Of a stretch of 64,000 nucleotides of DNA, positions 45,445 to 53,823 are shown one piece after another. The notes under the pieces are model-generated. The model saw nothing but the letters and a program-made list of their open reading frames with translations, was not told the origin of the DNA and made no database searches. The translations under genes and the position numbers were made by a program. Every line of letters begins with the position of its first letter. Position 1 is the stretch's first letter. The DNA is from Segatella copri (GTDB lineage: Bacteria; Bacteroidota; Bacteroidia; Bacteroidales; Bacteroidaceae), in the NCBI RefSeq assembly GCF_949820605.1, contig NZ_CATKVU010000006.1:1-64000 (forward strand). Reading direction: 5' to 3'.

Positions 45445-46264
45445 ATGAATTTTTACAAGACATTAGGACTGAAAAATAGTCGTATCGACGTGGCTGATGC
45501 CTTGAGAGGATTGGCCGTAGCAGGTATTATTCTCTATCACTCTGTGGAGCATTTCAATATGTACGATGGAAGCATAGCGCATGCTTATACGCTGGGATGT
45601 GATGATTGGATGGCAGGTGGATGCATCGGTATTGAGTGAGGTGTATGGAAATATGTATAATGGTCATCAGCACGGCACCTTCCTGGAGAATGCCTACAGT
45701 AACCTGCGATACGGACAGGTGGCTACCTATTACTGGTGCCTGATGAAGGGAAGACATACGCAGACCATCTGCCTTTTCGTACTCGGAATGCTGGTGGGTA
45801 GAAAGCGTTGGTTCTATAATGAGAACAACAACCTGGCTTTGTGGAAGAAGGTGCTGGCGGTTTCCATCCTAGTATTGATTGTGGGAGGCATCGCTGATGT
45901 GCGCCACATGGAAACATGGAACAATTGGCTTTATCCTATCTACAACTTCTTCATCCTCTCGTTTGTAGTATCAGGATTCGTTTTGTTGTGGTACGGAAAG
46001 GAATGGTTCAGAAAGGGATTGTCGTTCCTGCGCCAGTTTGGTAAGATGAGTCTGACCAACTATTTCCTCCAGTCTATCATCAGTTGCGGACTGTTTGCTT
46101 ATTATGGCTTCAATCTCCAGACGAAGCTCGGCATCACCTACGCTTTCTTTGTGGGCATCGCCATGGTGGTAGTACAATGCCTCTTCTCCAACCTCTGGCT
46201 CAAGTATCACTCCCATGGTCCTTTCGAGGGAATTTGGAAGAAGCTGACCTGGATTAAGTTCTAA
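45445..46264 (+). pseudogene. Broken DUF418-like membrane protein gene
   Basis: The start is normal (MNFYKTLGLKNSRIDVADAL, then RGLAVAGIILYHSVEHFN), but the frame stops at 45637. The downstream part continues in another frame from about 45610 (GRHTQTICLFVLGMLVGRKRWF to the end LWLKYHSHGPFEGIWKKLTW). Intact DUF418 proteins are around 380-400 residues with N-terminal DUF1624-like and C-terminal DUF418 regions. Here the middle third is missing, so a deletion plus frame change destroyed the gene. A promoter -7 box (TACCTTTG) is still present near 45409. Confidence 0.82.
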
Positions 46265-46283
46265 AACTTTAAGATTTTGAGAT

Positions 46284-46323
46284 AAAAAAAGGTGTGTCAT
46301 AAATCCATGATACACCTTTTTTT
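46284..46323. terminator. Bidirectional hairpin terminator after the DUF418 remnant
   Basis: Seventeen-base arms (AAAAAAAGGTGTGTCAT / ATGATACACCTTTTTTT, one G-U) with a 6-base loop. Member of the recurrent hairpin family. Confidence 0.82.
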
Positions 46324-46635
46324 ATCTCTTATTGATCCTTTCTGGATATTTTATCCACGACAATGGCGATGGCGCCAGACACGATTTCCTTGAATTCCTG
46401 GAAGATGTTCTTCATGGTGCGGCTTTTTTTAATCTGTCATGCTCACTATAAAACTTTCATGATGTTCGAAGGTGGGCGCTGCGCCATGAGTTCCTGCTTC
46501 ATATAATCCATGTAGGGCGCTACATGCTGATAATAATGGTAATAACCCGGACAGAGATAGTTGAGACCGGAATCGCCATACTTATTAATGCGGCTTATCA
46601 GAAGGTAAAAGTAGTTATAGGCATATCCTTCTTTT
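46324..46635 (-). pseudogene. Mosaic remnant of a maturase-symporter gene pair
   Basis: About 155 bases (46431-46585) are identical to 48430-48584, the 3' end of the sulfatase-maturase gene and its spacer. The preceding frame is different (YAYNYFYLLISRI joined to NKYGDSGLNYL). Downstream, a piece equal to the middle of the symporter (SRTMKNIFQEFKEIVSG) is fused in frame to its last residues (AIAIVVDKISRKDQ). Thus it is a decayed copy of the adjacent gene pair with a large internal deletion. Confidence 0.85.
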
Positions 46636-46674
46636 ACGTGAAGCTCGATGATTGGCTTTCACTTCGATTCTGAC
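46636..46674. repeat. 39-bp repeat, second copy
   Basis: It matches 43815-43853 except for one base (C for T). This copy lacks the right arm of the terminator hairpin present in the first copy. Confidence 0.85.
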
Positions 46675-46883
46675 TTCTTATCATCTGACAGGAAGCCCTA
46701 TCTTGTTACACACATAATAAAGCGAGAAAAATGATATATATATAAATTATTGCCACAAAAACAACATGTCCGATAGCAAAATGTCATTTTTAAGGCTAAA
46801 AACAAGTGGTTGACCCATATCAAGAAAAACATATTGCAATGATATTTCTCGGCAAAAGATGCTGTTATTCGATAAAAAAGTGT

Positions 46884-46891
46884 TAACTTTG
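46884..46891 (+). promoter_or_regulatory. -7 box of the small membrane protein gene
   Basis: TAACTTTG fits TAnnTTTG, 52 bases before the ATG at 46943. Confidence 0.65.
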
Positions 46892-46942
46892 CACTCGTGT
46901 TTAAGGAATAACAAATAATAAATTTTAAAAAGGTTAATAATT

Positions 46943-47083
46943 ATGATGACTATTTTTACAATGGCTTTCGCCGCAGTTATGTTTTCAGGTATGGTTCTTT
47001 GCATGGGCATGTTCTTGAAACACGTAGTAAACTCAATTCCAGAAATGACTAACATGAGCCATTCTGTTAGCTTGAGCAAGTAA
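46943..47083 (+). CDS. Predicted 46-residue membrane protein
   Basis: ATG at 46943 to TAA at 47081-47083. The first half is one membrane helix (IFTMAFAAVMFSGMVLCMGM); the rest is a short polar tail rich in Met, Asn and Ser (IPEMTNMSHSVSLSK). A good promoter -7 box lies 52 bases upstream and a strong hairpin terminator 70 bases downstream, so this looks like a free-standing small gene rather than a chance frame. It is too short for ordinary gene finders. I do not recognise a family. Unlike its neighbours it shows no signs of decay. Confidence 0.6.
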   Translation: MMTIFTMAFAAVMFSGMVLCMGMFLKHVVNSIPEMTNMSHSVSLSK

Positions 47084-47152
47084 GAATAGAACATACGATA
47101 TACATAATATATATATGAATCACTTTAGAAATAGAGAGATTTATATAAAGAT

Positions 47153-47192
47153 GAGGGTGCGTCATAAGTCTGTGACACACCCTCTTTTGTTT
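47153..47192. terminator. Bidirectional hairpin terminator
   Basis: GAGGGTGCGTCA and TGTGACACACCCTC pair around AAGTC, and T-rich DNA follows. It lies between the small membrane protein gene and the symporter stop at 47194. Member of the recurrent hairpin family. Confidence 0.8.
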
Positions 47193-47193
47193 T

Positions 47194-48354
47194 TTATTTA
47201 TCCTTTCTGAATATCTTATCCACGACTATAGCAATGGCGCCATCGCCGGTTACATTGCAGGCGGTACCGAAACTGTCCATCGCAATATAGAGGGCTATCA
47301 TAAGTGCTTGCATATCAGCATTGAAACCTAAAACTGAGGCTAGCGGACCTAGCGCTGCCATGACGGCTCCTCCCGGAACTCCCGGAGCTGCTACCATGCA
47401 GATGGCGAGCACGAAGATGAAGTTGAGGAAGAGGGGGAGATTGCAAGGCATACCATTGATGAGACAGATGGTGAGCGCACAACAGGTAATCTTCATCATT
47501 GATCCCGAGAGATGGATGGTGGCACAGAGCGGAATGGTGAAGCCGGCAATGCCATCGGTGACGCCGTTTTTCAAGGTCTGCTTCAGAGTTACCGGAATTG
47601 TGGCTGCTGATGATGATGTGCCAAGTGCCGTGAAGTAGGCTGGCAACATGTTGAGCAACAGCTTAAACGGATTCTTATGGGACAAGCCGCCAGCCAACAG
47701 ATATTCGTAAAGTAAGATGACGATATGAAGTACGAGAATCACGAGGATAATCTGTGCGAAGACCAGCAGAATGTGGTAGGCTTCGCCGGAGAAAGTCATG
47801 CCCAGGAAGATGCCGAAGATATAAAGGGGCAGTAGGGGAATGATGACTTTGGCAATGACACCTGATACGATTTCCTTGAATTCCTGAAAAATCTTCTGCA
47901 TGGTGCGGCTGCCTTTGTGGGCAATGCCCAATCCAGCTATGAACGAGAACACAAGTGCACTCATCACATCAACCATGGCTGGTATCTTGATTTCGAAGAA
48001 GGGTTTGAGTTCTTCTGCCTTATCTACTGCCACATGGGCAGAATTGGCAATCATGTGTGGAAAGAGTGCCGAACCTGTACCATAGGCTAGCAGACCAGCC
48101 AGGATGGTGTCGGCAAAGGCGATGCCCACGGTGGCAAGAAGGAGTTTTCCGGCTCCGTGACCGATGTCGGCAATGGCTGGTGTTACGAGACCGATGATGA
48201 TGAGCGGTATCATAAAGCCCAGAAACTGGCTGAAGATGCCGTTGAAGGTGAGAAACGCTCTGACGGCCGCTTCATTGAAGAAATTGCCGAAGATTACACC
48301 CAACAGGATGGCAATGATGATTCTTGCCAATAGTGGCATTTTGATTCTTTTCAT
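47194..48354 (-). CDS. Dicarboxylate/amino acid:cation symporter (DAACS family)
   Basis: A 386-residue membrane protein. Family motifs: the serine-rich LGTSSSAATIPVTLKQ, the AAPGVPGGAVMAALGPLASV hairpin loop and the substrate-binding DSFGTACNVTGDGAIAIVVD near the C terminus. Eight helices are expected. It would bring in glutamate, serine or a dicarboxylate with Na+ or H+; the substrate is not clear from sequence. It has its own -7 box (48379-48386 on the minus strand) and lies downstream of the sulfatase-maturase gene. Confidence 0.92.
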   Translation of the reverse strand: MKRIKMPLLARIIIAILLGVIFGNFFNEAAVRAFLTFNGIFSQFLGFMIPLIIIGLVTPAIADIGHGAGKLLLATVGIAFADTILAGLLAYGTGSALFPHMIANSAHVAVDKAEELKPFFEIKIPAMVDVMSALVFSFIAGLGIAHKGSRTMQKIFQEFKEIVSGVIAKVIIPLLPLYIFGIFLGMTFSGEAYHILLVFAQIILVILVLHIVILLYEYLLAGGLSHKNPFKLLLNMLPAYFTALGTSSSAATIPVTLKQTLKNGVTDGIAGFTIPLCATIHLSGSMMKITCCALTICLINGMPCNLPLFLNFIFVLAICMVAAPGVPGGAVMAALGPLASVLGFNADMQALMIALYIAMDSFGTACNVTGDGAIAIVVDKIFRKDK

Positions 48355-48378
48355 ATTCGTAAAATTGCTTTTTGCCTA

Positions 48379-48386
48379 CAAAGGTA
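48379..48386 (-). promoter_or_regulatory. -7 box of the symporter gene
   Basis: TACCTTTG on the minus strand, 25 bases before the start. Confidence 0.6.
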
Positions 48387-48444
48387 CGATATTTCTGACT
48401 TTTTTCCAAGTATTTTGCTGTTTTTTTAGAATCTGTCATGCTCA

Positions 48445-49665
48445 CTATAAAACTTTCATGATGTTCGAAGGTGGGCGCTGCGCCATGAGTTCCTGCTTCA
48501 TATAATCCATGTAGGGCGCTACATGCTGATAATAATGGTAATAACCCGGACAGAGATAGTTGAGACCGGAATCGCCATACTTATCTTTCATGAAGCGGTT
48601 CTTTGGGCATTCTCCATGACAGGCAAACTCCATGTCACACTCCTTGCACTGACGGGGAAGAGAACTGTGTTTCAGACGGCTGAACTCCTGCTGCTGCTCA
48701 CCATAAAGCATGTCGATGAGCGAATGGTCACGGATATTGCCCAACTTATACTCCGGAAAAACGAAGTGGTCGCAGGAATAAACGTCGCCATTGTGCTCCA
48801 TCACTCCCGCATGACCGCATTCCTTGGAATAAGCACAGATGCCGGGAGAAATACCCATCCAGTTTGCCAGCGTGCAGTCGAAAATCTCAACGAAGATTTT
48901 GCCCACATCCTTCCGAACCCATTCATCGAAAATTGCACAGAGAAAGTAGCCCCACTGCTCCGGCGCAACCGATGCCTCGCTCAGAGAAATCTCATCCTTG
49001 TCGGCAAGACTTGCCAGGGTACGGCCATCCTCATGTCGGGTCAGTCGCTCAACGATAGGTGTGAACTGCAGAAACTGACAGCCGTTTTCCTTGAAGAAGC
49101 GGTAGAACTCCAGTGGATGATTGACATTATAGGCATTTACCACCGCCATCGCATTCCATTCTACCCCGTGTTTCTTCAGCAGTTTGATGCCTTGCATCAC
49201 CTTCTTCCACGATGGTTTTCCCGCAGCCGTCAGCCGGTAATGGTCATGATAAGGCTGCGGACCATCGATAGAGATGCCTACCAGCCAATGGTTCTGGGCA
49301 AAAAACTCGCACCATTCATCGGTCAGCAACGTGCCGTTGGTCTGAATTACGTTGTCGATGCGCCTGCCTCCAGCATACTTTTGCTGTAGGGATAAAGCCT
49401 TGCGGTAGAAGTCGATGGAGCGCAGCAGAGGCTCGCCACCATGCCAGGTGAAGAGCACCTGGCTCATGGTTTGCGCCTCTATATATTCTCGGGTAAACTG
49501 TTCCAGCATCTCATCGCTCATCAGATGTCGCTGAGCAGTGGGATAGAGCTTGTTCTTCTCCAGATAATAACAGTATTTGCATGCCAGGTTGCAATGGGCA
49601 CCCGCAGGCTTCAGCATTACATATAGTGGCTTGGCAAAGGGATTTGCTATGTTGTCGTTCATCAT
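48445..49665 (-). CDS. Anaerobic sulfatase-maturating enzyme (radical SAM)
   Basis: A 406-residue protein. Radical-SAM motif HCNLACKYCYYLEK near residue 28 (CxxxCxxC). The SPASM-type C-terminal cysteines lie in CAYSKECGHAG, VYSCDHFVFPEY and CKECDMEFACHGECPKNR. The proteins oxidise a Ser or Cys of the sulfatase active site to formylglycine without oxygen. Its neighbour at 49712 is a Ser-type sulfatase, a matching substrate. A second ATG one codon later is equally possible. Its 3' end has been copied to 46431-46585. Confidence 0.94.
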   Translation of the reverse strand: MMNDNIANPFAKPLYVMLKPAGAHCNLACKYCYYLEKNKLYPTAQRHLMSDEMLEQFTREYIEAQTMSQVLFTWHGGEPLLRSIDFYRKALSLQQKYAGGRRIDNVIQTNGTLLTDEWCEFFAQNHWLVGISIDGPQPYHDHYRLTAAGKPSWKKVMQGIKLLKKHGVEWNAMAVVNAYNVNHPLEFYRFFKENGCQFLQFTPIVERLTRHEDGRTLASLADKDEISLSEASVAPEQWGYFLCAIFDEWVRKDVGKIFVEIFDCTLANWMGISPGICAYSKECGHAGVMEHNGDVYSCDHFVFPEYKLGNIRDHSLIDMLYGEQQQEFSRLKHSSLPRQCKECDMEFACHGECPKNRFMKDKYGDSGLNYLCPGYYHYYQHVAPYMDYMKQELMAQRPPSNIMKVL

Positions 49666-49711
49666 TTTTTCTTGAATCTAGTTGTAATTTCTCTGTAACC
49701 GGGAGAGAAAA

Positions 49712-51250
49712 TCAGAACTTTGGCAGCGTAATTTCGAAATCCTTGCTGTCTCGATGCTCCTTTCTGATGGCAGCCAGGAGTTCGGAAAGAATCTCAGGAT
49801 GTTCTGCCGCCACATTATGGTCTTCGTGGATATCGGAAGCCAGATTATAGAGCCGCGGCTCGCCTTTTACTACCACCAGTTTCCAGTCGCCCTTTCTCAC
49901 GCCAATCTGGTCGGTTTCGTGAAATTCCCAGTACAGGTAATCGTGATGTTTCTGCTCTGCATCCTTGCCCAGAAGGGTAGGAGCGATAGAGATTCCGTCG
50001 AAACCATCACCAGCCAACTTTCTGTTGGTATAACGCTTGGCAAAGTTTCTGATGCCAGCCAAATCGCAGAAAGTAGGCAGCAGGTCGTAAAAGGCAAACT
50101 GGGTATCGTTCACCGCTCCTGCCTTGATATGCTCAGGCCACCAGGCGATAAATGGTATGCGGATGCCGCCTTCGTAGCACTGGCGCTTCAGACCTTTCAA
50201 CTTACCGTCGCGACCGAAGAACTCTGGATCAGCACCACCTTCTTCATGCGGCCCGTTATCTGAAGTAAAGATGACAATGGTATTCCTGTCGAGTCCCTTC
50301 TCCTTCAGCTTGGCGAAGATTTCGCCCACATACTGGTCCAGTCGGGTAATCATTCCGGCAAACTGTGCATGGGTATGAACCGCAGCGTTGTATCTCGAAT
50401 CTTCCCATCCGCCCCAGGTTTTATCGGTAAAGAACTGTCTCTGGTAATTCTCTAGAATAGAGTCTTCCGGCTGGGCAAGTTCGGCATGCGGCAGGGTATA
50501 GGTAAGGAATCCTACGAAAGGATGTTCCTTGTCTTGACTGTCAATCCATTCCAGTGCCTTGTCGTGGATGATGCGGGCCGAATACTGCTTGCGCTTGAAA
50601 TAATCCTTGCCGAACATCGGATGCTGGATGTTCTGTTCCATCACCTCTCTTACCACCGCTGTATCTCCCATTGCACGACTGTAGCGGTTCAGAAAGTTAG
50701 GATAATAAAGATGAGCCTGAAACTGGCAGATATAGCCATAGAATTCGTCCACGCCACGCTTGTCGGGAGTAGAAACCGAACCCTCATATCCGCCAGCCCA
50801 TTTCCCGAATACACCGGTTCTATATCCTTTGTCCTTCATGATTTCGGGCAGAATCTTATGCTGCGGGTCGTAAGGTTCCTGTCCTACGACAGAATACTCC
50901 TCGTTGTTGCCATATTTTACCATTGGCACACCTCTCCAGTATTCCTTGTTTCCACGCACATGTGTATGTCCCGTATGCTGACCCGTCATGAGGGTAGCTC
51001 TCGACGGAGCCGAGACGGGAGAACCGGCATAAGCCTGGGTGAATCTCATCCCCTCCTGCGCCATCCGGTCTATATTAGGTGTGTGGATATAAGGTTGGCC
51101 GTAACAAGCCAGATCGCCATATCCCATGTCGTCACACAGTATGAAGAGAATGTTGGGCGGGGTGTTTTGGGCGAAGAGAGATAGCGGCAAGGCTTGTAGG
51201 GCAGCCATCGCCAGCAAAGATCGGTTGAAAGGTTGATAATTATTAGCCAT
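49712..51250 (-). CDS. Exported Ser-type sulfatase
   Basis: About 512 residues from the ATG at 51250, which gives a signal peptide ending near LSLFAQ. The sulfatase core starts PPNILFILCDDMGYGDLACY (metal-binding Asp-Asp). The active-site motif is SAPSRATLMTG, with Ser as the formylglycine precursor, so it needs the anaerobic maturase encoded next door. Other elements: TSDNGPHEEGG, and GKLKGLKRQCYEGGIRIPFI. It resembles arylsulfatase A-like enzymes acting on sulfated glycans; the substrate is unknown. An upstream ATG at 51307 is less likely. Confidence 0.93.
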   Translation of the reverse strand: MANNYQPFNRSLLAMAALQALPLSLFAQNTPPNILFILCDDMGYGDLACYGQPYIHTPNIDRMAQEGMRFTQAYAGSPVSAPSRATLMTGQHTGHTHVRGNKEYWRGVPMVKYGNNEEYSVVGQEPYDPQHKILPEIMKDKGYRTGVFGKWAGGYEGSVSTPDKRGVDEFYGYICQFQAHLYYPNFLNRYSRAMGDTAVVREVMEQNIQHPMFGKDYFKRKQYSARIIHDKALEWIDSQDKEHPFVGFLTYTLPHAELAQPEDSILENYQRQFFTDKTWGGWEDSRYNAAVHTHAQFAGMITRLDQYVGEIFAKLKEKGLDRNTIVIFTSDNGPHEEGGADPEFFGRDGKLKGLKRQCYEGGIRIPFIAWWPEHIKAGAVNDTQFAFYDLLPTFCDLAGIRNFAKRYTNRKLAGDGFDGISIAPTLLGKDAEQKHHDYLYWEFHETDQIGVRKGDWKLVVVKGEPRLYNLASDIHEDHNVAAEHPEILSELLAAIRKEHRDSKDFEITLPKF

Positions 51251-51278
51251 AATGTTTTGTATTAAGTTATATCTTGCA

Positions 51279-51286
51279 AAGGTACG
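51279..51286 (-). promoter_or_regulatory. -7 box of the sulfatase gene
   Basis: TACCTTTG on the minus strand, about 29 bases before the start codon. Confidence 0.6.
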
Positions 51287-51359
51287 CTGAATATTCGTAA
51301 TTACCAAAAATTTCGGGATATTTCTTAAGAATATTTCTCTTATTCTTCATAAAGCAACA

Positions 51360-51391
51360 GTGCCCTTCCTGTTTCACAATAGGAAGGGCAC
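51360..51391. terminator. Hairpin after the nagB remnant
   Basis: A perfect 11-bp stem (GTGCCCTTCCT / AGGAAGGGCAC) with a 10-base loop. Confidence 0.8.
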
Positions 51392-51459
51392 ACAACCTAG
51401 TCTATTCTCGTACATGATGTGTTGATATAACATAGAATAGTTGATTTTTTATGATAAAA

Positions 51460-51815
51460 CTATAAGTTGTCTTTTTCTATTTCCTTGAAGTACTTGTATG
51501 TGCTGGCCTTCAGCTCGTCAGTAGCCATTTCGTCGCAGACGATGATACCATGCTGGTGAAGCTGCAGAGCACTGATGGTCCATGCCTGGGTAACAGGTCC
51601 CTCAATGGCAGCCTGGAGCGCACGTGACTTGTTATGACCATTGCAGAGAATCATTACCTCTCTGGCAAGCCTACATATTCGTCCATGTTGAAGGTGAGGA
51701 CGTGCTTGAAAGAGATTTCGCCAGCCTTCACAGCCTTTACGATTTCTGCATACATGCCCATAGGTGAAGAACCGGTAGGCAAACCTAATACGAATGGCTC
51801 TTCTGAACTTGAAAA
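51460..51815 (-). pseudogene. nagB: Broken glucosamine-6-phosphate deaminase gene
   Basis: Two pieces of a NagB protein remain: [20 protein letters not shown] to [14 protein letters not shown] (N-terminal part), and [20 protein letters not shown] to the C terminus. The middle, about 130 residues with the catalytic HIAFNEP-type region, is gone and the join changes frame. The first residues are replaced by the recurrent hairpin at 51829. The gene cannot make an active enzyme. Confidence 0.88.
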
Positions 51816-51828
51816 CCCAAAAAGAAGA

Positions 51829-51863
51829 GGGTGTGTCATAAGTCTGTGGCGCACCTTTTTTTT
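51829..51863. terminator. Recurrent hairpin, copy left of IS1182
   Basis: GGTGTGTCAT and GTGGCGCACC (51830-51855) pair, then T8 follows. A 33-base stretch around it recurs exactly, inverted, at about 53724-53756 on the other side of the IS1182-like element. Confidence 0.8.
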
Positions 51864-51960
51864 GTGTGTGTTTCTATATATTCTAGTTGAATCGTAGTCT
51901 TTCTTCACAAAGGGAATCTTATTATATTGTATAGAAACTTTACTTTTCTTGTTTTATCGA

Positions 51961-53670
51961 TAACAAAACAGCCCCAAAGTTCACAAAAGGGCATAGTTAT
52001 CCCTGACGATAAAAAAAACAAAATTGAGTTTTATCGTTTTATACCCAAATATTTCTTCAAATTGAATCCCATTCCGAACAATCCTAGATCCATGTAAACC
52101 TTGTCCATTCCAAAATGCCTGAATCGCTTATAATGCATATCTGCCTTCATCTGCCCAAATACAGCTTCCGGCTCTATCGGTCGCTGGCTTCTGTGTTTCA
52201 AGCCCTCTTCAGACGTTAGTAGCAGGAAGGCTTCCTTTTTATATGCATTCAGTTTATGGTTGACATATATGGTTCTGTTGCCTTTGGATTTCTTGCAGAG
52301 ACTTCCAAGCGGACATCCATCACATCGTTGTGCTCTATATAATGTAATGACAGACACATAGCCGGAGTCACTTTTCGTTTGCCGTTGTCCACAAGGTTCC
52401 ATGTGTTGTCCCATGGGGCAGACATAATAGTCATCATCCCTGTTGTAGTAGAAGTTCGCTTGGTTGAAGGCATCCTCCTTGAAAGGCTTATGCTGTTCCT
52501 TGTGAAACCAGTTGTACTTTACATAACCCATCATCTCTTCCATCTCTAGGTACTCGTAGTTCTCCTCCGAGCCATACCCTGAGTCTGCGGTGACGCTCTT
52601 GGATTGCTTTCCATGTCTTTTCTTGTACTTATCCAAAAAAGGCTTGAAGGTCAGGGTGTCTGTTGGATTGGGATAAAGGGCGAAATTCGTCCAATATTGA
52701 TTCTCTGTCGCAATTTGAAGGTTATAGGCAGGCTTTGTCTGCCCATTGTTCATGGCATCTTCCTTGAGGCGCATGAAGGTCGCATCGGGATCAGTCTTGG
52801 AGTAACTGTTTCTCTCGCCCAGTATATCCAGTGATTTTTCATACTCGCGCAGTTTGTCCGAGGCTTTGAACAAGTGATCTATCTGAGTATTTAGCTTTTG
52901 CTTCTCTCTTCCTGTAAGCTTTGCCTTAGGAAGGTTCTTCACTTGCCTCTCACACAAACGTGCACTTCTCTCTACATCCTTGGCGAAAGTGGCTGGCTCG
53001 CTGTCTTCTTCCCTAATGTCACTCCCGCCATTCAGGCGAATTTGTTCTTTTATCTGAGCCAATGCAGCAGATGTCTTTTCCAAGAGCTTAGCCCTGTTCT
53101 TTTCCACAGTCTTCTTCCATACAAACGTGTACTTGTTTGCTTTCGACTCTATCTTAGTACCATCAACATATTGTTCCTCCAGACTAATCACGCCCTTTTC
53201 AAACAATATGGCGACGACTGCATCAAAATAAAAGTCGATGCATTTAATCATATGATGGGATCTAAAGCGGTTGATTGTTGCGAAAGATAATTGCTTACCT
53301 CCACAAATCCACATATAGCGAACATCGTATTTAAGTGCGTCCGCTATGCCACGACAGGAATAAACGCCATTGATATAGGCAAAAACAACTAAACTTAGAA
53401 GCATCTTCGGACTATAAGGAGGAGCACCAATCCCATCATAGGTATCCATGAGAGGGTTGATGTCCATACTGCGAACTATACGATCCACCATACGAACTTT
53501 GCTGTCTTTTGGCACATAATCATCGAAAGAGTTAGGAAAAAAGCTCAATTCGTGCCGAGTTTCAGATTTTATTTGTATCTTTGCCATACTTAAAGAAGTT
53601 TTCTGCAAAGATACAAATCTTTTGCGGAAAGACAAAGCCCGAGCTTGTGAAAGTTTGGGCTTTGTTGTAA
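51961..53670 (-). mobile_element. IS1182-like insertion sequence
   Basis: Contains one transposase gene. Imperfect terminal repeats are seen: AACAAAACAGCCCCAAAGTT near 51962 and, on the other strand, ACAACAAAGCCCAAACTTTC near 53669. The exact borders and target duplication could not be fixed by eye. Confidence 0.75.
52031..53587 (-). CDS. IS1182-family transposase
   Basis: About 518 residues from the ATG at 53587 (an upstream start would add 16). The DUF772-type N-terminal domain has IGAPPYSPKMLLSLVVFAYI and GKQLSFATINRFRSHH. The DDE core has EEQYVDGTKIESKANKYTFV (Asp), KSVTADSGYGSEENYEYLE (Asp) and the Glu in RPIEPEAVFGQMKADMHYKR. A Cys cluster (RCDGCPLGSLCKKSKGNR) lies before the last motif. 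The gene appears intact. Confidence 0.94.
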   Translation of the reverse strand: MAKIQIKSETRHELSFFPNSFDDYVPKDSKVRMVDRIVRSMDINPLMDTYDGIGAPPYSPKMLLSLVVFAYINGVYSCRGIADALKYDVRYMWICGGKQLSFATINRFRSHHMIKCIDFYFDAVVAILFEKGVISLEEQYVDGTKIESKANKYTFVWKKTVEKNRAKLLEKTSAALAQIKEQIRLNGGSDIREEDSEPATFAKDVERSARLCERQVKNLPKAKLTGREKQKLNTQIDHLFKASDKLREYEKSLDILGERNSYSKTDPDATFMRLKEDAMNNGQTKPAYNLQIATENQYWTNFALYPNPTDTLTFKPFLDKYKKRHGKQSKSVTADSGYGSEENYEYLEMEEMMGYVKYNWFHKEQHKPFKEDAFNQANFYYNRDDDYYVCPMGQHMEPCGQRQTKSDSGYVSVITLYRAQRCDGCPLGSLCKKSKGNRTIYVNHKLNAYKKEAFLLLTSEEGLKHRSQRPIEPEAVFGQMKADMHYKRFRHFGMDKVYMDLGLFGMGFNLKKYLGIKR

Positions 53671-53723
53671 ATAAAAATGTTTTTTAAAGATTTCGTATCT
53701 GTGAAAAGGCAAAAAATAAAAAG

Positions 53724-53756
53724 GGGTGCGCCACAGACTTATGACACACCCTCTTC
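53724..53756. terminator. Recurrent hairpin, copy right of IS1182
   Basis: GGGTGCGCCA and TGACACACCC pair as a stem. The sequence is the reverse complement of the hairpin at 51829. It could terminate the susD transcript on the minus strand or simply be a repeated element. Confidence 0.8.
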
Positions 53757-53823
53757 TAGAATTTGATAACGTTTATTAAAATGTGAAATCAAAAATGAAA
53801 TTAAACCGAATCGTGTTATAAAA

